In this document: positions 1 through 11,404 of the stretch, in pieces
Position numbering within the stretch: position 1 is the stretch's first letter
Layout of the letters: each line of letters opens with the position of its first letter
NCBI RefSeq assembly: GCF_028476545.1
Contig: NW_026732545.1
Location: 165,487-229,486, forward strand
From: Physella acuta
Taxonomy: Eukaryota; Mollusca; Gastropoda; Physidae
Direction: 5' to 3'
DNA: 64,000 bases
Notes under the pieces: model-generated
The model's database searches: none
What the model saw: the letters and a program-made list of their open reading frames with translations, nothing else
What the model was told of the DNA's origin: nothing
Program-made: the position numbers and the translations under genes

Positions 1-3000
1 ACCATCAAACCGGGAATGACGTTGGTCCAGTCAACCCTCCACTGGACACAAGAAACACAGCACCATGGGAAGAGCCAGTCAAAAACTTAAGTGGGATGTC
101 TAAAGAGGAATTAAACAGACACTTGTATGAGACCTTGACCCAGAGAAAGGTAATGAAAAACATGAACCTACCTTAATTTGTTTCAATTATTAATCAAACA
201 ATAAGAATTTTAAAAAATTTCTTAGATAAATTGTTAAAAAAAAAAGACTGAACTGATCAATGTGGGCTAATGGAATTTTCAGGTGATGCACCCCATCAAA
301 GAAAGCAGTCAAGAAGACATCTTGAAGATATTGCCTAAAGAGCAAAGCATAATGAACAACAGGAACCCATCGCCTCCTATGGATCAACCCATGACTCAAG
401 GGAGGCCACCACCTATCCCACCAAAAAGTAAAACTCCAGATTTTTTAAAATATTAAAAATTTAATTTATACAAAACAAATAAAAATTAGTATACAATAAT
501 AAAAGCACTTTTACAAATTTAAAAAGAAAAAGGACTTCATTAAAGAAGATGAATTGTTTTTGGTTTTTAGAATTATTGTAATCAATGGAGACAATAGCCT
601 CAGAATATATATTCTTAACATACTCATTCTTTTATCTTGTTTTAGATTTTGCAGCTTTTCAAGTTTCAAAATCAGCCCATCAAAGGGAACCATCAATTGA
701 AAGTCTGGACATTCAAGGTAAAGAAAAACAAAAATTGAAAACCTACTGCTTATGTCTTAGTTTTACCCCAACTGGTGTGTGGTGACCACTGCATTGCATG
801 GTGCCAATGTATTGTTTTCTTTCTCTACAGAAGTAAAGAACGACTACTTCATATCCATGTGTGAGAAAGCGGATGACCTGATGGACAGGTGTATACTAGC
901 AGAGACACAAGATGACCTCTCTGCTGCTCTGTGTTTTTGTGACAGTGCTCTAGGTAATTTTATACCTGCTTCATTCACTGACATTTTACCATTGCTTTAC
1001 AATATGTTAGATTTTTTTTTCATTAACATAGTTTAGCTCATTACACACACTATAATAAAAAATGTTAATTTAAATTTTAAAAAGTACCCCCTTGTTAAGA
1101 GAGTGTTTTTACCCCTTTGTAAAAAGAGTGCTTTTGATTTCAGGCTGCTTGAAGGAAGCCATGAACCAAACAGACATTTCCTCTAAAGCTCTTGTGTATG
1201 CACAAAAAAAGCACAACTCTTGCTTGCTTAAATCTCGGAGTCTGTTTAAACGTACATCCGGCTATGGTTCTTCTGACAGTAGTACGGGAAAACGGTAATT
1301 ACATTGTTGAAAGATTATTGTAGTCTTATTAAAAATTAATCACATTGAAGGTTTTTGTAGTTTTATTAACTAAATTGTTTGGAGGGCATTATAGTCTTAT
1401 TCATTACATTGAAGATTTTTGCAGTTTTATTAATTATATTGTTTGAAGTACTCTTAGTAATTCTGTTTAATATTAGGCCTATAGTAATAACATTATTTGT
1501 CAAGAAGACAAATTAATCACTGAAAATAGTTTTAAACCTACTCTATAAGTTTTTATTTTTCCTATTTCTAACAGAGGGAGCATCACCAGTACAGATTCAG
1601 AGAACAGTGACAAGGGTGTGAGAAGAACTGGTTTAAAAGATCATGCATCGGCCCCTGGAAAAGGGGCCAGCAGGATGGGGCCACAAATGAGAAACGTCCA
1701 GCAGGCCAGCCAGCGTGATCCATCCAGGAAGTCTCCACTGCCCATGACACACCACGACCCCACAGTCAACTCTACATCATCTTCATCTGCTGCACCTTCT
1801 AGTCAGCCATCTTTGTCATCTCAAGGCAATCAATCATCTCAGAGTACTGTCCCCTTAAGACTGAACACAGAGAGATCAGAGACTGAAACAGTCGGCTCTC
1901 AAAACTTTGTCAGACCATCCACCACGGCCCCACCTCCACAGACTCTCATGAGGTCTCAGACAGAGAACTTGCCGCTCGATTCTTACAGAACATTGCCCAG
2001 AAACAGGGCGTTCCGCAGGACTTCTGACCCCACCTCTAACTCTGAGGTGTATCAAATGTACTTGAACAAACAGAAAAACATTCAAAGCCAAAATGATGCA
2101 GACAATCTCGGCACTCAGAATGGGCTAGACAACAACAAACAGTTCTACGGCAGTAATGAGGTGAGAGGTTCCGAACCTGAGCCTAAGTTCTACTTGCCTC
2201 AGAGAGCTAACAGTGACCTGGCAGGCAACCGTGGCAGCACCAGCAGCGCCAGTAGCATCAGCAGCAGCGTCTCCTCCTCCCACAACCAGCAGAGCGATGA
2301 GGTCAGGGGCTACCCCACACCTGTCAATCAAACGACTCCCTCCAACCCCCCAACATTGACTCCCTCTAGTGTTCAGCAACTGGCCAGTGACAACAAACCA
2401 CCTGCAGCCAGGCCATACCCATCTTCACAGACCAATCCCAGATCACAATCATCTCTGTTGGTTAAATCCAGCTCATCGCAGTCATTCAACCAGGCAGCAC
2501 AGCAAAATCTAGCACATTCTAGAAGCTGGAATGAAATCCCAGACCATCTGTCTCACAATAACTTACCTTCTAGTCAAAGACATCCAACCATCGCTCCCAG
2601 CATCAATCAGAATAGAAAAACGCATGGCGGTCCACCACCCCCTCCCCCAGCCAGAACAACATCCAACTGGGGAGGTCGACACGTGCCCCAGGAAACCAGA
2701 CTCTACAGTCACCAAGAAGAAGTTCATCCAGACGAATCTCATGGCAGCCCAGTGGCCAGCCAAGCTAGAGCTGCCCCGTCTCACTACCTGCCCAGACAGC
2801 AGGTGCCACAGCTCAAGCATGCGACTAGCAGTACAGGAATCAACTGTATAGCTGGGGCCCCTCGTCCACTAGAAAGATATGCCTCACAGCCAGACTGTCA
2901 GAACATTGCTGAGTCTGCATCTACTAGCAACAGACCAGGTAACTTTTTTTTACCTAAGTCAATCATTTATTCGTTTTATTTGTTTTTTCATATCAAATAA

Positions 3001-3891
3001 ATCAAAATTTATAAATAAGGATAGCGATGCCGGTTATTTTTAATATAAAATGTTACTGGAGCCAAATTTTTAATTTCTTTTTTTCTTTCAATATAGAAAT
3101 CTTGTCTTATGCAACAAGCCAGCCAGTGAATCGCAGCAATATTGACACAGTGAGTATTCATGCATTTAGTTAGTTATTAGGGATTATTATTTACATTATT
3201 CTGACATGTCTGCAGTTGAATTTTCGCTCCATAGAGATGGGTCAAGAAAATAAAATGTGATGTATTGTGTATATTTCATAGTCCCAAGGCATAATGTTAC
3301 TGACAAGTTAAATTTATTTGTTGTTTTTTTTTCTGTTTTATATAGAGATCCCAACAAGGGGCAAGGGACCACAAGAACCCTCAGGAGTTAGAGCTAAATA
3401 AATCAGAAATCCCTGTACAGGCAAGTGTTTGGGCTTTGGCCTCACAGTTTGATAAGCCAATGGAAAAACCTGCCATCAAACCTAAGCCAAGCAACTTTAT
3501 CTTGAGAAGTCGCAGCAAGTCTGAATCTGGCAGCAAAAAGCCCAAATCAGTCTTGAAGAGCAAGAAAAACAAGTCAAAAACACCAAGGAAATCTGTGACT
3601 TTTGCAGACAACATCTCCAGTTTAGCAGCAGGATACGAATCTGCTGCGGAACTGACTACCTTCTCCTCTAGAGCTTTTGAGAATGACAGGGCATATTTTA
3701 GTGAAGACGAGGACTACGCTGTTAGTAAATCTGACAATGAGCTGGATGATGTGGAAGACAGCAGCAACAGCGATGACACTCCTTTACCCAGAGAGGAACT
3801 GGCTTGCCAGCTTTGTCGTAAACGCGAGATAGAAACAGGCAAAGGTTTTTGTTCAAAGTGTGCGTTTTATATGAGTCGATTGGTCAAATAA
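1..3891 (+). CDS. USP53/USP54 (echinus)-like protein, C-terminal 866 residues (5' part outside window)
   Basis: Eight GT-AG exons join in frame: 3-149, 283-427, 646-717, 831-953, 1144-1294, 1575-2938, 3097-3149, 3346-3891 (stop at 3889). The gene enters from the left, so no start is visible. An alternative acceptor at 655 would shorten exon 3 in frame by three codons. The exons at 831-1294 encode a helical segment (CEKADDLMDRCILAETQDDL, then KKHNSCLLKSRSLFKR) that looks like the MIT-like region I associate with USP53/USP54. The large 1575-2938 exon is disordered and rich in S, Q, P and N. It is followed by a basic SRSKSESGSKKPK stretch and an acidic patch. The protein ends in a C-x2-C...C-x2-C zinc-ribbon-like motif (CQLCRKRE, CSKC). 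No catalytic domain lies in the window, so the family name rests on the MIT-like segment and remembered similarity only; the exon structure is much firmer than the name. The gene is convergent with NFU1. Confidence 0.6.
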
Positions 3892-5680
3892 AGTAAGTCA
3901 GCGAACAGGAGATTTGTTAAGATGATGAAATGTATTGCACTTGAATATTGTAAGTGCAATTGTTGTGACCATTATTTAATTAGGTGAATGAAATTGTTGG
4001 GTGAGAAATACTAATAAAATTATATTAGAATGTCTGTGATAGATAAAACAAACACGGGATCAAGAAGGGGGTCCATAGAGTTGGTATGTATGTTCATTGG
4101 TTTGTTTGTAAATATGTCTATAGTTAATGTTTCTCTAGCTTCATTCATGACATTCCATTCTTGAAGTTTACTTCTCAGCCTTGAAACAAGTTTTGTATAT
4201 GTTCCTATATTGCTATTTAGATAAAGTTTACCATATTGGTTTATGTATATACTACATAAATATTCATATATTTATATATTGTATTAAGAATATGCAAATT
4301 TCCATTATACATTCCATGTATGTACATATACATATGTACATCATTATTTCTACTTTTGTAATGTCATAAGACATGTAAACATAAAGAAAAAATTGTTATG
4401 GCAATTCTGTACTTTTTAAAAATTATTTCGTATAAAAATGGAACTGATAACTCTACTGCTTCATAAATATAAAAGGAGTAACATCATATTACATTTAAAT
4501 ATTTGAGGATAAAATTAAAGAATGTTATATTAATTTCAAAAAACAATTTATAGCTGGTTTATAAAAGTAAAAATGTGTCTACTCTTATCATCTGATGCCA
4601 CAGATATTATGTTTCAATCTATTTTTTTAATGTCTCTTTAGTGCAATGTGATTAGATCTGATGTTTTGTGAGCTATTTTGGATCACTAAACCACTGTTGT
4701 AGTACAGTATCATTGTTACTATCTAAATGTTAGCTCATTGATTTACAAGTGATTATTGGATGATAACAAACATGTGATGTCTTTTGAGTACATCTGTGTG
4801 ACCATATCTTCAATGAAACTAACTTTTGAGAACATCCATTAGACCATATTTTTGATAACATCTATGAAACCAGTTTTTGAAAACATCCATGGGACCATAT
4901 CTTTGATAACAAATAATGAGGGCTATGCGTCAAGATGTGCCTTAACGTTACAAACATTCCCTTCTATAAAGTTTAAGCTCTCTTGATAGACACAGATGTA
5001 AATATTTTTGAGGACATCGACTATTCCTCCTCTGGGCTGTTTTTTTTATAGTGGTATTGCATTATAATTATGGTAGTTAGTTTCATGTCATTTGTGCAGA
5101 AGGGGAAGGATTATGAATTGTTTCAGCGACAGAAGCACATTATAAATATTTTAATTTTTTTTGTTTGTTTTTTAATGTCAATTGTACAAAACAGATATTA
5201 AACTTTGTTATAGTTCTTGCTTTTATTTTATTTTATCAAGCCTACTGGCTAGTAGAAAGCAAGTATTAAGAAAATCTAAGACCTCTATGGGTTAAAGGCT
5301 ATATCAGAACAGAATCATCTAGCAAGCTTGACCAATAGATGTAAAGTCAATTGAACTGTTGAACTAGTCTGATTGATACTCTGTTGTACACACTGTATAA
5401 ACTGTACAGTTATTAAGGTATTTCTAAGAATAAAAATCTTTTACCAAAAAAGACAAGTAAAAAAACAGCTGATAAAAAGAAAGAACAATCATGGTTGATA
5501 TTGTAATTATGTACAGTTTAATTCATATTGAAGACATAGGTATTCTCCCACTTGCAACATCTAATATGTCACTACCCAAAAGTCTAGGTCAATAACAGAA
5601 AAAAACTTTTACAGATTTTTTTTTCTGTTAGAACAAACAAATCATTTATTGATCTTGAGTTAGATGTTTACTTCACAAAC
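3892..5680. other. 3' UTR of the first gene and intergenic spacer to NFU1
   Basis: AT-rich, with no convincing coding exon. The TATAT-rich stretch at 4190-4370 gives an ORF that looks like noise. A diverged repeated phrase of the type 'AACATCCATNNGACCATAT' recurs at about 4790-4910. An AATAAA at 5429-5434 is the likeliest distal poly(A) signal of the upstream gene, which would give it a 3' UTR of about 1.5 kb. NFU1 ends on the opposite strand about 250 bp further on. Confidence 0.45.
5645..5650 (-). promoter_or_regulatory. NFU1 poly(A) signal
   Basis: TTTATT on the plus strand reads AATAAA on the minus strand, 31 nt after the NFU1 stop. It is the first canonical signal beyond the coding region. 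Confidence 0.5.
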
Positions 5681-8600
5681 TTATTTCTTTTTATTGAGCT
5701 TATCATCTAGTTTTTTGAATTCATTCTCTGAAACTTCATCTACTTCATCTGTGACCTGTTGGATAAAACATTAGATACATAAATGGTGAGGTCAAACAAC
5801 AGTACAACTGTTCTATGTCCTTACATAGCAAATGACCAATAGAAAAAAGCCCAACATCCAAATGTGACAGTAAATAGAAAATCAAAGTACCTGCTCTACG
5901 GCTTGAACTTCAGGGATATAAAACTGCAACATATTCTGGACACCATGTTTTAATGTCACAATGGAACTGGGACAGCTGCTACAGGAGCCTTGCATCTTTA
6001 GCTTTACCACTCCTTTCTCAAAACCCTGGACACAAAAGTCACACATATTTTTAGCTAAACCATGCCTTTCTCAAAACCCTTAACACAAAAGTTATACATA
6101 TCTTTAGCTGGTTTGCAATAGTTATAAACAGAACCTCAAATGAAAACGAGCTGGTATGCAATTGTTATAAGCAGAAAATTGTTCTCAAACTTAAAAATTA
6201 TAGCCTGAAGTGTGTTTAATAGTAAAAGTTCAATGCTCATCACTGAAAGACACAAAATGAATTGGCTTCACTACTTCATTATTACTAAAATATGTTTTTA
6301 TGAAGAGCAAGAGGAGTTTAACTGATAAGGTTTGGGATGCCTGTAGATAGTAAGATTTGAATATGGCATAGCTATTTAGATTAATCTTAGATTAATATGA
6401 TAAACACATGCCATAGATTTTAGAGTTTAATTAACCCTTTAGAACATTACACAGAAAATTTACCAGAAAGAGGCACTCAGTAAAACGTATTAACTAACAT
6501 AATCCTTGAAACAATCCTTCTTGCCATTAACACACAAAAGCACATCACAGAAACTACATTGAATAAGGGTTAACTGGATGTTTCAATAACTTATTATAGC
6601 ACAGTTCACACCTTCCTACTTTTGCACTAAACATAGGCCAATGTTCTATGCTGATTTTCTTGCTGCCACAGCAGTTACCTTTCCTCCTTTTTTTGTGGGG
6701 TAGCAACTGTTGTTGGACTGCCCCATTTTTTGCTAAGTAGCTTTCAAAAGTCTAGCAGTGACATCTCTGAGTTAACATAAATATGATTATACACAATAAT
6801 GCACTAAATGAATTAACCCCAGCATTTACCATATATACAATATCTCCTCCATCTTCCTGTACAGTTGGTCGAATCCTTGTATCAAGTAGCTCTTTGATCA
6901 AAGCTACAGTTTCATCATCATCTTCTGTGATTTCTAGCAAAAACAAATTTTTAAATTTGCAGCTATCACATATTATACTTTTTGCATTTTACAAAAGCTG
7001 TTTGAATTACTACACATTGTACTTATTTTTTTATGCCATCTTAAGTTTGACAATGTTTACCTGTAGCACCTAATGGTTTCTCATCAGTTAAGACTGGTAG
7101 ACCACTTGCAAAAAAATCCATAATAACTGCAAATATTTCTGGCTTCAGAACAGCCCAGTCTATATCATCATCTGCCTAGATTACAAATAAGAACAATAAC
7201 TAGAGATGCTACATGTCATGCTAACAGATGTACAAAGTACGTCAGCGATTCAAGGCTTACTTTAGTTATTGTCACTGCATCCTTTGACAAGAAAACACCT
7301 TTCACTCCTTCAATGCGAAACAACATCCTAGATAATACAAGAAATATTTTTAAATGAACTAAAATAGCTTCAGCTGTAAGTATAAGAACAAAAACAGCAA
7401 GTATAAAATAAGAAATTCAAATATGAAAATGAAATAGTGTGACATATTTATAAATTAAGGAAAGAAAACTAAAGATTATTTTTATTTACTTGGCAAGTGG
7501 AGAGCTTTGTGCAGATTTAGGATGTGGAAAGTCAAATGTGCCAGAGTCCAACACCTTTTCTCCAGGCATAAACTTCAGACTGTTAGGATTTGGTGTATCT
7601 AATGTCTGGATAAACATGCTGCGGGCTAGAAGTAGATACATTTCAAAGTGAAATTAGCTATTGAAGTTCAAAACAGACGTAACAAAAATAGCAATGCTTA
7701 ATTACAATGAACTAGCCCTCACTCTGACTAAATTGATTCAAAAATAATTATTTATTAAAACAATAAATTGACAAAGCTAAAAACAGCCTAAATTAAAATT
7801 ATAAGTGAGCTATAAAGATATAATACAGTATAATAAATACCTGCATTTAAAAAACTGGGTTTTATTTGTCTTCTCAGAATAACATCCTGGGATGTGCCTG
7901 AGGTTATCTTTTGTGTCCATAAGCAGCGATGAAAACATTTTGAACTGACAGCTTCAGTTACCAAGAAGTGTGGTTGGGTTGATGATGAAATTAATTGCCT
8001 TTATTGACAAAAAAAGGTTCAAGGTATCAAAATTTAGGTAGGCCTAGGCCTAATTTAGTAATTACTAATTAATTTTAAAAAATTATTAAATTAAAATATG
8101 TGATGGCCACTGCTAAAATAAAATAACTAACTATTAACTAACAAACTAGATCTAGATCTAGATCTAGTACTACTAGCCAAAGGTAGGGCCTGTTGTTAGA
8201 GTACAATAACAGTCACTGAGTCACTCTGACAATGAGTGCAAGTGATAGTGAGTGCAAGGACAGGGCAACCAGTGTTTCTTCCAGACTTTTTTCTCCGGGG
8301 GGGCACTAGAAATCTTCGGGGGGGCGGTAAACTTTCTTCGGGGGGGCGGACACTGTTAAAAGTATATATTTTCTATATAAATTATATAAATTTCATTTCG
8401 TTCGGGGGGGCGGTAAAAATTTTTCGGGGGGGCTTCGCCCCCCCGAAGAGATGCCTGGAAGAAACTCTGAGGGCAACTACTGTACTGTCACACACAAGTG
8501 AGTTAGCTCAAGGCTCAAATAGTAATACTATTTGAAGTATTTGAGTCAAATAGTTGTGAGACGAGAGTGATGAAGTCTAAATTTTAGAACATGTGAAAGC

Positions 8601-8781
8601 TACGTTTAAATATATTGTAATTGAATAAGTTTAGTTACAAATATCGTTAAGCTTAGGAATCAAATATTTATAGAGTAGATAGATCTAGATCTATATTAGA
8701 AAGACGATGAGGGGGTAAGAAGTTGATACATTACCTAAATATTGAAGGTTTTCTTCTACAAATCACAGTGAGGGTCGCCAT
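5681..8781 (-). CDS. NFU1: NFU1 iron-sulfur cluster scaffold/carrier, mitochondrial
   Basis: Eight exons on the minus strand, in transcript order: 8781-8735, 7998-7841, 7625-7490, 7327-7261, 7175-7061, 6933-6830, 6025-5891, 5755-5681. They encode 278 residues and all phases agree. NFU1 delivers 4Fe-4S clusters to mitochondrial targets such as lipoyl synthase. Residues 1-68 are basic, hydroxylated and poor in acid, as expected for a presequence. The Nfu N domain follows ([38 protein letters not shown]). The C-terminal NifU domain contains [19 protein letters not shown] and the cluster-binding C-x2-C (GSCSSCP, Cys224 and Cys227). The start is the only ATG that keeps frame, and it is followed by [14 protein letters not shown] minus-strand AATAAA lies at 5645-5650, 31 nt past the stop. 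Intron 1 contains a G-rich hAT-type MITE, and the seventh exon's acceptor edge is tandemly duplicated into intron 6. Length is slightly above the human protein because of the longer presequence. Confidence 0.95.
5997..6100. repeat. ~52-bp tandem duplication covering an exon edge of NFU1
   Basis: Two adjacent units (about 5997-6048 and 6049-6100) share CTTTCTCAAAACCC, ACACAAAAGT and TTTAGCT. The first spans the start of the seventh NFU1 exon and its acceptor. The second lies in the intron and carries a diverged copy that would read GFEKGMV then stop. The units differ at several positions, so the event is not very recent. Confidence 0.75.
8146..8168. repeat. TCTAGA-type hexamer satellite
   Basis: About four tandem CTAGAT units. 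The same short satellite recurs at 8892-8925, near 21275-21300 and at 21583-21640. Confidence 0.8.
8270..8469. mobile_element. G-run-rich hAT-type MITE, copy 1 (in NFU1 intron 1)
   Basis: 200-bp non-autonomous element bounded by CAGTGTTTCTTCCAG and its near-complement CTGGAAGAAACTCTG. It is flanked by a perfect 8-bp target duplication AGGGCAAC (8262-8269 and 8470-8477). Terminal CAGTG with an 8-bp duplication is the hAT signature. The interior has five or more runs of six or seven Gs separated by CGGTAAA-like spacers and an AT-rich middle, with no ORF of substance. It is inserted in the first intron of NFU1. A second copy in opposite orientation lies at 59901-60113. Confidence 0.9.
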
Positions 8782-10523
8782 ATTGTAGTAACGCAGTATT
8801 ATGACCTTTCCATAAATAACAAAAACAGCCTAAATTATTTTAAAGAATAAAAACATATTTCTAAAAAAAAAGTAAGATTCAAACAATTATATAGATCTAG
8901 ATCTAGATCTAGAAATCTAGATCTATTACCCTTTTAATAATTTTAAAAATTATTGTATTAATTTTTAATAAAAAAAATTATAGGCCCTAACATAAAAGTA
9001 AAACAAATTGTTTTGTCCGAAGCTACACTGCGTCCCTTAGAGATACACTTCCATTTGATTATGAGTAAAGTTTGTTTTTGTTTTTTTACAGATTTTACAC
9101 TATACTTTTTATTTTATTTAATATTTACAGTTTTATCACCGTCATTATGTCACCACGATTTTAAATTACTCAGAACTTTTAAAGCATTTTTCAAGTTTCA
9201 ATGATATTTTTAAAATAACCATTTGGTAGGTCAAAGTTAAGTAATCATATCAGATATGATATCTGATCATGTAGTAAGGTAGTAGTACAGTAAGTACTAA
9301 GTAGTTAAGTAGACTAGATACTAGATCTACTCACTACTGGATTAGAGTTAGACTAGATACTACTACTAGTACTACTTACTGCTATCATACTACTGTCTAT
9401 AATTATAATAATTTATATTTTATAATCTACGAGCCGACCCGCGGTGTATCATACACCGCTATTTAGTTTTTTCTACTTTTCAGTAATTCATAAGTTGTGA
9501 ATTCGACAGTACCAATGCTGCCACTGAAAATATTTGCTTTAAAACATTTAAAACACTAAACCCCCCCCCCCCCCCCCGTGAAAGCAGCTTCCTCTTAGTT
9601 ACCTCCTCTAAGTTTAAAATAGTTTCAAACTTAATTATCTGCCCCTAATAGCCGTCACCAAACCCGGTCTCTGATTGTAAAATGTAAACAGCATGAACTA
9701 CAACTCACCTGGCCATGTGAGGGGGGTGGGGGTCGGGGGGGGTGGTAGCGATAGAGAGGGGACTGCAAGTCGCGCGCTTGCAGCTTGTTTTCTAACGGCT
9801 CCCAGAAGAGAATTATATATATAGATTACTATTAGGATAGATAGTTAATTAATTTAATAGTATAGTTAAGTTGGTAATAATAATGTTGATGAATGAATAT
9901 GTCTCTGATTCAAAATCAAAGTGATGAATAATGATGGCAATGATAATATTATTAAAAATTAGCCTATAATTTAATAATTATTAATTAAGCTATATAGGCT
10001 AGTATAGATCCAATTAATAAATAAATAATTTTACTATTGTCAGATTTATTATTGTAATTTATCATATCTCTGTTAGTTAGATGTAGGTAAACTATAATAT
10101 AATAAATGAATATTCTGAATATTTGTATTTCTGTATTTGTAATGTATTGTTAGTTTGTTATGTTACTGGGCCTAATATAAGGCTAATATAGTAACTTACT
10201 AAGTAGATCAAGTCAACAATGAATAATGGAATAGGCAACATCACATATAATTTGAATTGAGCATCCCACAACAAAATGTTGCAATAGTTATACTTGTATA
10301 ATTTTTTTGTACAGTATTTTAAATATTTTCTACACTTAAGGGAATCACTTATCCCAAGACTAAGAGGCCTACTAGTCCACACCACCCAGTTATCAAAACT
10401 TCAAAATACAGCCCAGTATTCCAATGGGAATTAGATTGGTAATCTTTTTTTAATGAAATTAAAATGGGAATCTTTTTTGGTAATTTTTTTTATCGCCATC
10501 AGAAAGTAACAAGCAAGTAAAAA
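8782..10523. other. Divergent intergenic region between NFU1 and the UPF0728 gene
   Basis: Holds both 5' flanks. Contents: a TCTAGA satellite (8892-8925), an ACTAGT/TAGTACT-rich low-complexity tract (9260-9400), a 17-C run (9561-9577), a G-rich patch (9720-9760) and a diverged member of an interspersed repeat (9470-9660). The ORF at 10158-10385 has no recognisable feature. No TATA box or CpG island stands out. Confidence 0.5.
9470..9660 (+). repeat. Interspersed repeat family Z, diverged copy
   Basis: Shares AAATATTTGCTTTAAAA and TTATCTGCCC with copies near 13733-13915 and 25961-26515. A poly-C tract has grown inside it. Termini are not resolved. Confidence 0.45.
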
Positions 10524-11404
10524 ATGCCTTCAAATGCCAAAGTATTCCTTCACTATGGACCTTATGAAGCTGCTGGTACTGTAGAATACAGACAGTCTAG
10601 GTTACAAGGTCTAAAAAGTAAGAATAAAAACACATTTAAAAAGCAATTTTCTATCAGATCAATTGTTATAAATAATATTGAACTGTCATAATGTCCCAAA
10701 GAGTACTTTCTAAATTGCTTATTTCCTACTTTACAGCTCTTTTAACTCGTGCTGGCCACTCAGTAGAGCTCAGACCTTTTAAAGACTGGAATGTTGTAGA
10801 GTTATGGGTCAATGGTGAAAAGGTGTTTTCTTGCGACATTCGAAAACTGGACTATGGTAATTGAAACCAGTAATGTTTTATATAAAGTTTAAAAGAATAT
10901 TCAATATTTACTGGTTAGAAGTTTTTTAAAACAATACTATCCAGAATTTACTGTGAGGCTATTTTTAATGATTGCACTAATTTTTAATAAAGGTATAATG
11001 AAGAGCAGTAAATTATTGTACTATTTCTTAAAATAATTAAATTTTTAGTCTAGGTTGAATAAGTAAAAAAAAAAAAAAAGTAAAGAACCCTTATGAACCT
11101 TACTGTCCATGGGCAGGTGAGGTAGAGCTCAACAGTTTTAGTGACCTCGAATAAGCCAATTTACCTTTATTTGACCTAATCTGAGCTGGGTGGACTCAGT
11201 AACGTTGTACAGACTTAATCCGAACTCGAGAATTTCAGGTTAGCATTAGAAAGTCTTACCATTTTGGCGATAATTTTTTAAGCTTTTTAATTAACTTTAA
11301 ATATTATTCAGTAGTTTGCTATATCTTTGCATGTTTTAGGTGGAGATGGGGACCTGGATCCTTTGTGTCATGAAGCATGTCGAGCGGTAGGGAAAGCATT
11401 TTAA
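10524..11404 (+). CDS. UPF0728 family protein (C10orf53 homologue)
   Basis: Three exons, 10524-10617, 10737-10856 and 11340-11404, encode a 92-residue protein of the usual family length. The start MPSNAKVFLHYGPYEAAG, the centre RLQGLK...FKDWNVVELWVNGEKVF, and the end GGDGDLDPLCHEACRAVGKA match the UPF0728/C10orf53 pattern (xGPYxAAG, DWNVVELxVN, FGGDGxLDPLC) as I know it. The function of the family is unknown. Phases agree (1, 1) and donors and acceptors are canonical. An AATAAA at 11858-11863 could end the transcript. Another AATAAA at 12511-12516 follows a possible alternative last exon (acceptor TTTGCAG at about 12450) that would give a short different tail; that exon is speculative. The gene is convergent with the unidentified gene at 13201-19982. 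Confidence 0.92.
11066..11275 (-). mobile_element. tRNA-derived SINE, old copy
   Basis: The minus strand aligns to the better SINE at 26124-26390. It has a B-box-like CTCGAGTTCGG, then GAGTCCACCCAGCTC, and the tail phrase GGTTCATAAGGG..CTTTAC followed by a T run (seen as A15 on the plus strand). Many substitutions make it old. It lies in intron 2 of the UPF0728 gene. Confidence 0.65.

Noticed and set aside
6783-7073. 96-codon plus-strand ORF
   Set aside because: Antisense to NFU1 exon 6 and an intron; no feature of its own.
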